The position numbers and the translations under genes are program-made. Shown here piece after piece: positions 8,239-15,760 of a stretch of DNA of 64,000 nt (its first letter is position 1; each line of letters begins with the position of its first letter). This DNA comes from Sinorhizobium arboris LMG 14919 (GTDB lineage Bacteria; Pseudomonadota; Alphaproteobacteria; Rhizobiales; Rhizobiaceae). The stretch is taken from NCBI RefSeq assembly GCF_000427465.1, contig NZ_ATYB01000014.1, forward strand, positions 186,001-250,000. Reading direction: 5' to 3'. A model generated the notes under the pieces. That model was not told the DNA's origin. It made no database searches and worked only from the letters and a program-made list of their open reading frames with translations.

Positions 8239-8623
8239 GCGGCGCCCCTATCGTCCCTGGCACCCGGTCGCGGTCCGCTCGGACAATGAGCAGCCAGCAA
8301 GCGACCTCGAAATCCGCAAGGCTGATTGCGTGGCGATCCAAGCCGTTTCGAAGGGCATTGCCAGCGCCGAGCAGCAGCAACGTGCCGTAGCGGCAATCCT
8401 GCACATCTGCGGCATCAACAATCTGGCTTGGATGCCGGAAGAGCACGGCGGCGAGAGGGATACGACCTTCGCCGCCGGCAAACAGCACGTCGGGCACCAG
8501 CTCCGCAAGCTGATGTCCCATTCCATTTCCATTTTGACAGGTGAGAAACATGACGGACCAAAGCACGACCGGCGCAGCGGAAAGCCAGCCGACGACAGGA
8601 ACGCAGACCGCGCCAAGCAATGA
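8231..8623 (+). CDS. Bbp19-like phage protein, unknown function
   Basis: A 130-residue protein starts eight bases inside the portal gene. The stretch around residues 35-95 (AVAAILHICGINN, then FAAGKQHVGHQLRKLM) resembles the small Bbp19-like proteins of Bordetella phage BPP-1 relatives, which sit between portal and scaffold. Function is unknown. Its last 25 residues are read in another frame over the scaffold start (8550), so the end is either a true overlap or dispensable. The family call is from memory of the motif and is moderate. Confidence 0.5.
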   Translation: MAERRPYRPWHPVAVRSDNEQPASDLEIRKADCVAIQAVSKGIASAEQQQRAVAAILHICGINNLAWMPEEHGGERDTTFAAGKQHVGHQLRKLMSHSISILTGEKHDGPKHDRRSGKPADDRNADRAKQ

Positions 8624-9503
8624 TGCAATCGATACGTCCAAGTCTGGACAGGTCGAGAGCGGCACTACTTCGAAAGCGGGCGGTGATGACACTGGCGCGG
8701 TTCCGGCCGGCGATGGTGAATTGCAGGCGTTCCGCGAGAGGCTGGCCGGTGGCGATGAGACGATCCTGAAACAGCTCGGCCGTTACAAGTCGATCGATGC
8801 CATTTCCCGCGCCTATCGAGAGGCGTACAACACTGCGAAGAACGGCGGTGCAAAACTGCCGGCGCTGACGGACAAATCAACTCCTGAAGAGATCAAGGCC
8901 TATCGCGATGCTCACGGCATTCCGGAAGATCCGTCTGCCTATCCGGGCGATTTCCGCCAGGACTTCAGGGCGACGGACACTGATAAGGCGATCCTCGGCG
9001 AATTCAAAACCGCGATGCACGCCAGAAACGTACCGCCGGCTGCGGCGGCTGCTGCGCTCGATTGGTATCAGGACTTCGCGACGGCGCAGCAGCAGGAGCT
9101 CGATGGTAATTTGGCCCGCGTCGCGAAAGAGACGCAGTCAGCGCTTCGGAACGAATGGGGCGGCGAATACGACGGCAACATAGGCGCCGCTCAGCAGCTT
9201 ATGACGTCCCACCTCGGCAAGGATGGTTTCGAGGAAATGATGGGCCTCCGTCTCATGGACGGCTCCCGCCTCCAGGACAATCTTGCATTCGTGAAGATGA
9301 TGGCCCAGCTCGGCGGCGACTATTACGGTGGCAATGCCATCATGACAGGCGATGTCGAGACGACCGCCAAGACAGTTCAGGAACGGATCGACGAGTTGCT
9401 CGCTCTTCGCGTTTCCGATCCTGAGAAGTACAAGAGTGACGACGTCCAGCAGAAAATTACGAAGCTGTACGCGCAGCGCGACAAGATCAACGCTCGGAAA
9501 TAG
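8550..9503 (+). CDS. Scaffolding-like protein
   Basis: The 317-residue protein starts at ATG 8550 behind GACAGGTGAG; a GTG nine bases earlier lies within that ribosome binding site and is less likely. The first 60 residues are disordered and rich in Ser, Thr and Gly. The rest is acidic and helical (FRERLAGGDETILKQL; VQERIDELLAL) and the end is basic and lysine-rich. This is the usual make-up of podoviral scaffold proteins, which guide capsid assembly and leave the prohead. The position, after the portal and before the major capsid, agrees. No protease motif is seen. Confidence 0.7.
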   Translation: MTDQSTTGAAESQPTTGTQTAPSNDAIDTSKSGQVESGTTSKAGGDDTGAVPAGDGELQAFRERLAGGDETILKQLGRYKSIDAISRAYREAYNTAKNGGAKLPALTDKSTPEEIKAYRDAHGIPEDPSAYPGDFRQDFRATDTDKAILGEFKTAMHARNVPPAAAAAALDWYQDFATAQQQELDGNLARVAKETQSALRNEWGGEYDGNIGAAQQLMTSHLGKDGFEEMMGLRLMDGSRLQDNLAFVKMMAQLGGDYYGGNAIMTGDVETTAKTVQERIDELLALRVSDPEKYKSDDVQQKITKLYAQRDKINARK

Positions 9504-9885
9504 CAGGGCTATTGAAGTCTCTGCATGAGGTCCAATAGGAATTGAATTGCGTCTGGCGTCAGAACGAAAATGAATACCGGGCGCCGAATGATGAAGCGAA
9601 TCAAGCGGTTCTCCTTCTGTTTGAGCTGAAGTTCGGAGACTTTCTCTCCGTATAAGAACCACTATCCACGCGAACAGTTATAGCGTTCTACACACGCGCT
9701 CTATGCGGCACCCCGGAAACGGCCCCGCACCTAATCCACCCGAACATTCAAGCTGATGCGACGCCCCGTTGAACGCGACGTCGCGGCCCCTTGCCATGTG
9801 CGAGGCATCCCGCGAACGCGCCAGGCGGCACCCTGAGCACGGCTGAAATCCAACCTCCCAATCAAGATCGAAAGGTTATTGGCCA
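9504..9885 (+). other. 382-base non-coding gap before the capsid gene
   Basis: No credible gene is present. It contains a hairpin CGGAGA/TCTCCG (9634-9650) followed by TATAAG, a longer inverted repeat GCGACG (9758-9763)/CGTCGC (9779-9784), and a direct repeat GCGGCACCC (9705-9713 and 9825-9833). It could hold a promoter or processing site that boosts capsid expression or a small RNA, but nothing decisive is visible. Confidence 0.35.
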
Positions 9886-10722
9886 ATGGCTTACGCTATT
9901 ACCAAAGACCAGTTCGTGGACGAGTGGGTCGTCGCATTTCAGCGCGGCGAAACCTACCTCAAGGACTGCGTCACCAAGGAAGAAATGCTCTCCGGCCTCA
10001 CTGCGAAGTTCGCTCTGCAGGGCGCAGCCGGTCGCATGACCACCCGCGGCACGAACGGCCTGATTCCGTCTCGTAACCGCACCGACACGCAGCCGAGCGT
10101 TACCCTTGCTGAGAAGCACTCCAAGGAAACGCGCCCCGGCTTCGACGTCTTCACCGCCCCGGCAAACTTGCGTGAAGCTATGCAGAACGCCGGCGCAAAT
10201 GCTGCCGCTCGTGAAATCGACTACACCATCATCGACGCACTGGCGACCGCCACCAACGTCTACGCCAGCGGTGCGGCCCAGACGCTCACCTACGGCAAGA
10301 CGGTGGACGCTCTCACCGAGCTTTTCGAAAACGACGTCATGTCGGGCAACGAAATCACCTGCCTTTGGACCCCGAAGGCCTGGGCTCGTCTGCTGACCTT
10401 CCAGCAGTTTGCCTCTGCCGACTACATCGAATCGAAGCCGCTCGTCGGACTGACGCTTGATCGCCCAAAAATCTGGCTCGGCGCGAAGCACATCATGCAC
10501 AACGGTCTCCCTGGCAAGGGCACCGCAACCGCCTCCAACTTCATCTTTGCGAAGCCGGCCGTCGGCCATGCCATCGCACAGGGGAACATCCAAGTCGGGG
10601 TCGGTTACAACGACGAGGACGATTACTCGTACTCGCGCCACACGATCTATGACGGCGCCGTGATCCTCCAGCAGGCCGGCGTCATCAAGGTCGTCACCGA
10701 CGACACTGCGGCGTTCAGCTAA
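9886..10722 (+). CDS. Major capsid protein
   Basis: This 278-residue protein builds the head shell. Recognisable parts are the N-terminal helix (ITKDQFVDEWVVAFQRG), the loop with SRNRTDTQPSVTL, the long central helix (AREIDYTIIDALATATN) and the C-terminal strand region (YSRHTIYDGAVILQQAGV). It suits the HK97-like capsid proteins of podoviral prophages and follows the scaffold. The start has AAAGG upstream. A decoration-like protein follows after 12 bases with its own strong GGAGG site, so both are probably made in large amounts. Confidence 0.8.
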   Translation: MAYAITKDQFVDEWVVAFQRGETYLKDCVTKEEMLSGLTAKFALQGAAGRMTTRGTNGLIPSRNRTDTQPSVTLAEKHSKETRPGFDVFTAPANLREAMQNAGANAAAREIDYTIIDALATATNVYASGAAQTLTYGKTVDALTELFENDVMSGNEITCLWTPKAWARLLTFQQFASADYIESKPLVGLTLDRPKIWLGAKHIMHNGLPGKGTATASNFIFAKPAVGHAIAQGNIQVGVGYNDEDDYSYSRHTIYDGAVILQQAGVIKVVTDDTAAFS

Positions 10723-10734
10723 GGAGGCGCGCAA

Positions 10735-11040
10735 ATGGCTTATGTAGCATCTGGCCTCAAACTCCTAGTCGGCGGCCTGTCCAACAGTTCTATGAACATG
10801 TGGCTGCTGGATACGACCGATGCCATCGCAACCGTCAATACCTCGGATTACATCAGCGATGGTGTAACCCGTGGCATGGCGCAGGGCGATATCGTCTTCG
10901 TCCGCACGCGTGCGTCCCTGCCGGCCGGCGCCGTCTCGGCGGTCAACATTGCCTTCGTGCTTGATGTTGGCACCGGTTCCGCCGCCCAGGGCGTCGACCT
11001 GACCGACGGTCTTGCCGTCACGGCAACCGATACCGACTAA
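10735..11040 (+). CDS. Small head protein, probable capsid decoration
   Basis: A 101-residue protein, mostly beta-strand and glycine/alanine-rich (LKLLVGGLSNSSMNMWLL; VDLTDGLAVTATDTD), lies directly after the capsid gene behind GGAGG. Size, composition and position fit a capsid cement or head-fibre base protein, which stabilises the shell after DNA filling. No family signature is certain. A strong terminator 13 bases after its stop ends this capsid sub-operon, implying that capsid and decoration are set apart from the tail genes in dosage. Confidence 0.5.
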   Translation: MAYVASGLKLLVGGLSNSSMNMWLLDTTDAIATVNTSDYISDGVTRGMAQGDIVFVRTRASLPAGAVSAVNIAFVLDVGTGSAAQGVDLTDGLAVTATDTD

Positions 11041-11052
11041 CGGTGTCAAATC

Positions 11053-11081
11053 AGGCCTCGTTCTCAGGAGCGGGGCCTTTT
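11053..11081 (+). terminator. Intrinsic terminator after the capsid genes
   Basis: AGGCCTCG (11053-11060) pairs with CGGGGCCT (11071-11078, one T-G pair) around a 10-base loop and runs into TTTT. It stands between the decoration gene and the tail genes, so part of the late transcript should stop here unless RNA polymerase is modified. Confidence 0.75.
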
Positions 11082-11109
11082 CCCTTTCCATTTCCACAGG
11101 TGAAAGACC

Positions 11110-11547
11110 ATGACCAGTATTCAGAAACTGGCGGGCCATCGCTTTTCGCAGGCTGATTACTCGATCGGCCGCTTTGCTGCGACTGTCCCCGCTGAAACCA
11201 CCCTCGAAGACGTGACGCACCCGGAATATTTCGCGAACCATCTCAACAGTTTGCGGGTGGGGGCGACCATCAGCGTTCTCTCCGACGACCACAAGCTTGA
11301 TTGCGACCTTCGCATTCTGTCGGTCACCAAGACATCGGCAAGGGTGCGCGTGCTCCGCGTCTACGACGAGAAGGCGGCTCCGAAGGTGAAGGAGGCGGAC
11401 ATTTCCGCTCCGCTGATCAATCACGGCGGCCCGGTCCACAAATGGCGCTTCATCCATAACGGCGAAGTCGTCCAGCACGGCTTTGAGACGAAGGATGCGG
11501 CCGAACGTGCCGCGTCGAAATACATCGATCTCCTCAAGGGCGAATAA
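11110..11547 (+). CDS. Hypothetical late protein between capsid and tail genes
   Basis: A 145-residue protein starts behind CACAGGTGA, a leader motif also seen before the terminase small subunit and scaffold genes. It is a mixed alpha/beta protein (RVGATISVLSDDHKLDCDLRI; ARVRVLRVYD; KWRFIHNGEVVQHGF) with no membrane segment. I do not recognise a family. The pattern of strands followed by a helix containing DAAERAASKYIDLL could be a small structural adaptor. Its location, before the T7 gp11-like gene, suggests a head-completion or tail-assembly role. Confidence 0.5.
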   Translation: MTSIQKLAGHRFSQADYSIGRFAATVPAETTLEDVTHPEYFANHLNSLRVGATISVLSDDHKLDCDLRILSVTKTSARVRVLRVYDEKAAPKVKEADISAPLINHGGPVHKWRFIHNGEVVQHGFETKDAAERAASKYIDLLKGE

Positions 11548-11549
11548 GC

Positions 11550-12212
11550 ATGGCCGACAAGCTACAGGTGTGGAAGCAAGCGCTCGTTTACCTCCAGAAG
11601 GAGACCATCGCGACGCTTACCGATGATGTGCCGGCCGTCTATACGTTCGGCGCCGCATGGGATGGCGTTGTCGAGGAAGCTTTCAATGCGGGTGACTGGA
11701 ATTTTGCCAAGCTCTCTGTAGCTCTGTCGCTCAACAATACCGAGACGCCGGCTGTCGGCTGGTCCTACGTGTTCGATTATCCGACCGATTGGATGCGGAC
11801 TGTTGCAATCAACAGCAGCCCTGAGTTCCGCACTCGGTTCTATGATTACGTGGACGAAAACGGCTTTCTCCACGCGAATACGAACGTCCTGTACCTGCGG
11901 TATATCAGCCGCGCCAAGATGACGGACGTTGCGTCCTGGCCGTCGATGTTCTGGCGCTATGTCGCTGCGAAGCTGGCCTATGATACCTGCGGACGTCTGA
12001 CCTCCGGCGATACCCTAGAGGACAAGCTCGAAAAGCGCATGGTCAAGGCCCTTCGGCAGGCCAAGAGCGTCGATGCCCGAAACGAGAACAACAAGGTCCT
12101 GAATCCCGGAACGTGGCTCCGTTCGCGCTACGGCGGCTATGGTCCGTGTGGCATCAATGACGGCGGCACGCTGGTAGGCGGCGAAATCACCTTCCAAGAG
12201 GGTGACGTCTGA
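11550..12212 (+). CDS. Tail tubular protein A-like (T7 gp11-like)
   Basis: The 220-residue protein resembles the adaptor of podoviral tails that sits under the portal ring. Typical features are the early VWKQALVYLQKETI helix, the aromatic core (FNAGDWNFAKL; WSYVFDYPTDWMRTV), WPSMFWRYVAAKLAY and the C-terminal arginine-glycine run (LRSRYGGYG). In T7 it joins portal to nozzle. It ends overlapping the start of the nozzle gene by one base, the same order as T7 gp11-gp12. The family call is good; stoichiometry is inferred. Confidence 0.75.
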   Translation: MADKLQVWKQALVYLQKETIATLTDDVPAVYTFGAAWDGVVEEAFNAGDWNFAKLSVALSLNNTETPAVGWSYVFDYPTDWMRTVAINSSPEFRTRFYDYVDENGFLHANTNVLYLRYISRAKMTDVASWPSMFWRYVAAKLAYDTCGRLTSGDTLEDKLEKRMVKALRQAKSVDARNENNKVLNPGTWLRSRYGGYGPCGINDGGTLVGGEITFQEGDV

Positions 12213-14878
12213 TGCCTCGCGTTTCGGCGCCGGTCTATTCCTTGAATGGCGGAGAGGTTGGCGACGAGGCGCTTTCGCGTCTCGATCTTGAGCGCCTGCA
12301 GTTTGCCGGCTCGCTTTATTCCAATCTCCTACCGCGTGTCATCGGCTCCATGACGCTGCGGCCGGGCTTGGAATACATAACCGACATCGATTTCGGCGAC
12401 GTCCAGCTTCTCGAGTACAACTATTCAGGCGGATCGGCCCTAATCCCGATCCTCTCCAACCAAGCGATGCGTGTCGTCAAGGACGATGCACTCGTCTCCC
12501 GAGCATCGGTTAGCACCACCGTACTGAACGGCGACTTCAATTCCTTCACCGGCTGGACGGACGCGAGCACCGGGGCTGCCACCGCAACAGTCAGCGGTGG
12601 AGACCTCCGTCTCGCCGGGACCACGCAAGACCGGGCATCTGCAAAGCAGACGATTGCCGTGGCGGTGGCCGATCGAGGGATTGAGCATGCCTTGCGTTTG
12701 GACCTTTTCCGCGGACCCCTGAAGATTCGCCTCGGCTCGACGAGTGGCGCGGACGACCTGATCCCCGAGGCGGTGCTCGATGACGGCGTGCACTCGATCG
12801 CCTTCACGCCGACGACCGCAAACATCTACCTCGAACTCTTCAATGATGAGGCGCGGTTCGTCTGGCTACATTCGTGCCAGATCGAAAGCGCAGGGGTCAT
12901 GGTCATCCCTGCGCCGTGGACCTCCGATGACTTGACCGACAACATCGTCCGCTACAAGCAGAACAAGGACATCCTCTATGTTGCCTCCGGCGTCTATCAG
13001 CAGCGCGAGATCCAGCGCCGCGGAGATACCTCCTGGGGCGTGCAGCGCTACAAGGTTGATGACGGGCCTTTCGTCGCCTCTGACGGGACGATTTCACTCG
13101 ACCCCTCAGTCTACACTGGGAACGGCACGCTGACGGCCAGTCGCAGTTACTTCGATACCGGTATGGTTGGGCGCCTAGTCCGATTGTTCCAAAGCGGTCA
13201 AACGGTGATCGAGGATTTCACGACTGATCCTGCCGAAGGAGCGCACATCCGCGTGTCCGGCGTCGGCGCGGCCCGAAGGTTCACGTGGTATGTCGAAGGC
13301 ACTTGGGCGGGCACAGTGCGGTTGCAGGTGGCGACAGACGATGGGTCGGGCAACCCAGGCGCATGGACGGATGTGCTTACACGATCAAGCAACGACACCG
13401 AGGCGTATACGGACCCTGACGATAATGTCGTCAAGTTTTTTCGGTTCGCAGTTGCAACTGGCGGCTATACGAGCGGCACAATCGAAACCCGCATCGTGTA
13501 CAGCGGCGGCAGCCAGTCGGGCGTTGTTCGTATCACCGGCTACACCAGCGCGACATCGGCAAGTATGGAGGTCATCAGTCGGCTCTATTCGCTCAATGCG
13601 ACGTTCGAATGGGATCACTCTGTCTGGTCAGACTATGACGGCTGGCCGGCCGCCGTGGACGTGTTCGGGGGGCGCATTTATTGGAGCCTTTCGGACATGA
13701 TCTACGGATCGGTGCCTGATGCGTTCAAGAGCTTCGATGATGAGGTCGAAGGCAATTCCGCGCCAATATCGCGCTCCATCAACGCCAGTTCCCAGCGTGG
13801 GATTCTTTGGATGCTCGGCCTGCAGCGGCTGATTGCCGGGACTGACGCGTCCGAAGTCTCCATCAAGGCTTCGAGCTTCGATGAGCCGCTTACTGCGGAT
13901 AGCTGGTTCCCTGTGGATGCGTCGACGCGAGGCTGCGCGAACCTCCGCGCGGTCAAGGCCGATAAGGACGGCATTTTCGTTCAGGCGTCGGGGACCGGCG
14001 CTTTCCGGATGTCCCCGGATCAGTCAGGCTTCGACTATTCGTCATCCGACCTTATGGCGATGCACGAGGAGATATGTGATGGATCGCCGATTGTGGATGT
14101 CGCTGTCCAGCGCAAGCCCGACACGGTCGTCTGGTTCATCCTCGCCAATGGCGAGGCAAGGGCGCTCACCTACGAACCTGCCGAAAACGTGATTGCCTGG
14201 TCGCGCGTTGTTACCGATGGTCTGTTCAAGCGGGTGGCGGCTATCCGCGGCGCCGGTCAGGACTCGGTTTATTTCGCGGTCGTGCGAAACGGTGCGCAGC
14301 GTCTGGAGCGATTGGCCAAGCTCTCGGAGTGCCGTGGCGGGGCGATCAATTGCCTTGCGGATGGGTTCAAGCGTTTCACCGGGGCCGCTGCGACGACGTT
14401 CTCCGTCCCGCATTTAAATGGCAAGCAGGTCATGGTGTGGGCCAACGGTCAGGCGATCCACGACCAGGACAACCTTTACACCGTCTCCGGCAATCAGGTG
14501 GTGCTCTCGAGCGCAAAGACGAACGTCGTCATCGGGCTTCCGTACACCGGCAAATGGCAGTCGACGAAGCTTGCTTATGGTGCCGCGAACGGCAGCGCTC
14601 TCTTCCGCAAGAAGCGGGTTTCGCAGCTTGGGCTCGGGCTGACGAAGACGATGTTGGATGGCTTGCGAGTCGGCAACTCCTTCGCCAACCTTCGCCGGCT
14701 GACCGTCACGAAGGGCGATAAGCCCGTTCCGGCTGGCTACCTATTCGAAGATTTCGACGCCGACATGATGTCAGTCTCCAGCGATTGGGACACGGACAGC
14801 CGCATATGCCTGGAAGCTCGCGCTCCCTATCCGTTTACGGCCTCGTCGCTGGTGATGGACGTGAAGACCAATGGCTAA
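12212..14878 (+). CDS. Tail nozzle / tail tubular protein B-like (T7 gp12-like)
   Basis: This 888-residue protein begins APVYSLNGGEVGDEALSR, like the family of podoviral nozzle proteins. It is beta-rich, with internal segments resembling a propeller (IYWSLSDMIYGSVPDAF; ILWMLGLQRLIAGTDASEVSI; CDGSPIVDVAVQRKPDTVVWF). In T7 six copies form the tip of the tail and carry the fibres. It is coupled to the gp11-like gene upstream and overlaps the next gene by eight bases. An extra beta-sandwich near residues 110-230 (tandem aspartate and threonine strands) may bind the tail spike. Confidence 0.78.
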   Translation: MPRVSAPVYSLNGGEVGDEALSRLDLERLQFAGSLYSNLLPRVIGSMTLRPGLEYITDIDFGDVQLLEYNYSGGSALIPILSNQAMRVVKDDALVSRASVSTTVLNGDFNSFTGWTDASTGAATATVSGGDLRLAGTTQDRASAKQTIAVAVADRGIEHALRLDLFRGPLKIRLGSTSGADDLIPEAVLDDGVHSIAFTPTTANIYLELFNDEARFVWLHSCQIESAGVMVIPAPWTSDDLTDNIVRYKQNKDILYVASGVYQQREIQRRGDTSWGVQRYKVDDGPFVASDGTISLDPSVYTGNGTLTASRSYFDTGMVGRLVRLFQSGQTVIEDFTTDPAEGAHIRVSGVGAARRFTWYVEGTWAGTVRLQVATDDGSGNPGAWTDVLTRSSNDTEAYTDPDDNVVKFFRFAVATGGYTSGTIETRIVYSGGSQSGVVRITGYTSATSASMEVISRLYSLNATFEWDHSVWSDYDGWPAAVDVFGGRIYWSLSDMIYGSVPDAFKSFDDEVEGNSAPISRSINASSQRGILWMLGLQRLIAGTDASEVSIKASSFDEPLTADSWFPVDASTRGCANLRAVKADKDGIFVQASGTGAFRMSPDQSGFDYSSSDLMAMHEEICDGSPIVDVAVQRKPDTVVWFILANGEARALTYEPAENVIAWSRVVTDGLFKRVAAIRGAGQDSVYFAVVRNGAQRLERLAKLSECRGGAINCLADGFKRFTGAAATTFSVPHLNGKQVMVWANGQAIHDQDNLYTVSGNQVVLSSAKTNVVIGLPYTGKWQSTKLAYGAANGSALFRKKRVSQLGLGLTKTMLDGLRVGNSFANLRRLTVTKGDKPVPAGYLFEDFDADMMSVSSDWDTDSRICLEARAPYPFTASSLVMDVKTNG

Positions 14879-15236
14879 GATCCTGCCCGCAAGCGAGATC
14901 GATTTTTCCCGATATTACGGCGGCATCGAGGTAACGGGACGCTGGGTCGGCCGTGCCATGTGGCGTGGGCGCATGATTGCGGGGTTTGGGGGCCTCATTG
15001 AGACGGACGCCGGGGAATGGTTCGCATTCCTTGAAGTGCCGCGGGAAGAGCGGAAACCGTCTGTTTTCCGGCACGTCCTGGCCGCATTCGCAGAAGCGAA
15101 AGAGCAAGGCGCGAAAGTCATCAAGGCAACTTGCGATGCCAGCATTCCGAGAGCTGTGGATCTGATGATGCACCTCGGCTTTGCACCGACAGACGAAATC
15201 CTAGACGGCAAGGTGGTGTGGAAATGGGAGCGTTAG
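14871..15236 (+). CDS. GNAT-like phage protein (T7 gp13-like position)
   Basis: A 121-residue protein overlaps the nozzle gene by eight bases. The fold can be read as a short acetyltransferase domain: strands around GGLIETDAGEWFAFLEV, a long helix (FRHVLAAFAEAKEQG), the strand VIKATCD and a last helix with RAVDLMMHLGFAPTD. Phage T7 has a protein with a similar fold, gp13, at the same place, needed for assembly of internal proteins. Whether this one acetylates anything is unknown, since the canonical acetyl-CoA loop is not obvious. Confidence 0.6.
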   Translation: MAKILPASEIDFSRYYGGIEVTGRWVGRAMWRGRMIAGFGGLIETDAGEWFAFLEVPREERKPSVFRHVLAAFAEAKEQGAKVIKATCDASIPRAVDLMMHLGFAPTDEILDGKVVWKWER

Positions 15237-15751
15237 CACCGGTACTCGGCGCAATTGGCCAGGTCGCAGCCATCGGCGGCACGCTGCTCCAGGTGGCTGG
15301 CACCATGCAGGCCGGCCGCGAGCAGGAAGCGCGGTTTAATTACGAGCAGAAGGTTCAGGAGCAGCAAGCCGACGAAGCGCAGGCAGCAAGCCAGCGCGAC
15401 GCAGCGGAACGCTATCGTGAGGGCCGGTTCATGCTTTCGCAGCAGCGCGCGGCAATCGCTGGTTCTGGCGGCAGTGTTTCCGATCCCTCCGTCATCGATC
15501 TCATGAACGATACCCAGGAGCGGACGACGCTTGCAGCTCAAACCGAAATCTACAAGGGCGAGCAGCAGGCGCGTGGCTACAATGACGCCGCCAAGGTCGC
15601 CGGCATCAACGCCAGCAATTCGATGAGTGCCGCACGGCTTCGGGCTGGCGCGTCTCTCTTCGCTGGCGTGTCCGACATGTACAGCCGCTTCGGACAGCAG
15701 GCCATGCAATCGCGGACGGCCACCGGCACCACGGCTCCGCTCTACGGCTGA
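15224..15751 (+). CDS. Internal virion protein, small (T7 gp14-like)
   Basis: The start chosen is ATG 15224, behind AAGGTGG and 13 bases inside the previous gene; an upstream in-frame start would overlap far more. The 175-residue product opens with a hydrophobic alanine/glycine helix (APVLGAIGQVAAIGGTLLQVAG), then long amphipathic helices full of Gln, Glu and Ala. In T7, gp14 leaves the capsid and forms a channel in the outer membrane at infection. Composition and gene order (before the two large internal proteins) fit that role. Confidence 0.7.
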   Translation: MGALAPVLGAIGQVAAIGGTLLQVAGTMQAGREQEARFNYEQKVQEQQADEAQAASQRDAAERYREGRFMLSQQRAAIAGSGGSVSDPSVIDLMNDTQERTTLAAQTEIYKGEQQARGYNDAAKVAGINASNSMSAARLRAGASLFAGVSDMYSRFGQQAMQSRTATGTTAPLYG

Positions 15752-15760
15752 AAGAGATAA

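Noticed and set aside
8541..8549. Upstream GTG start for the scaffold gene
   Set aside because: It lies inside the ribosome binding motif of the ATG at 8550.
9791..10039. 82-residue frame before and across the capsid start
   Set aside because: It overlaps the capsid gene in another frame without RBS or similarity.
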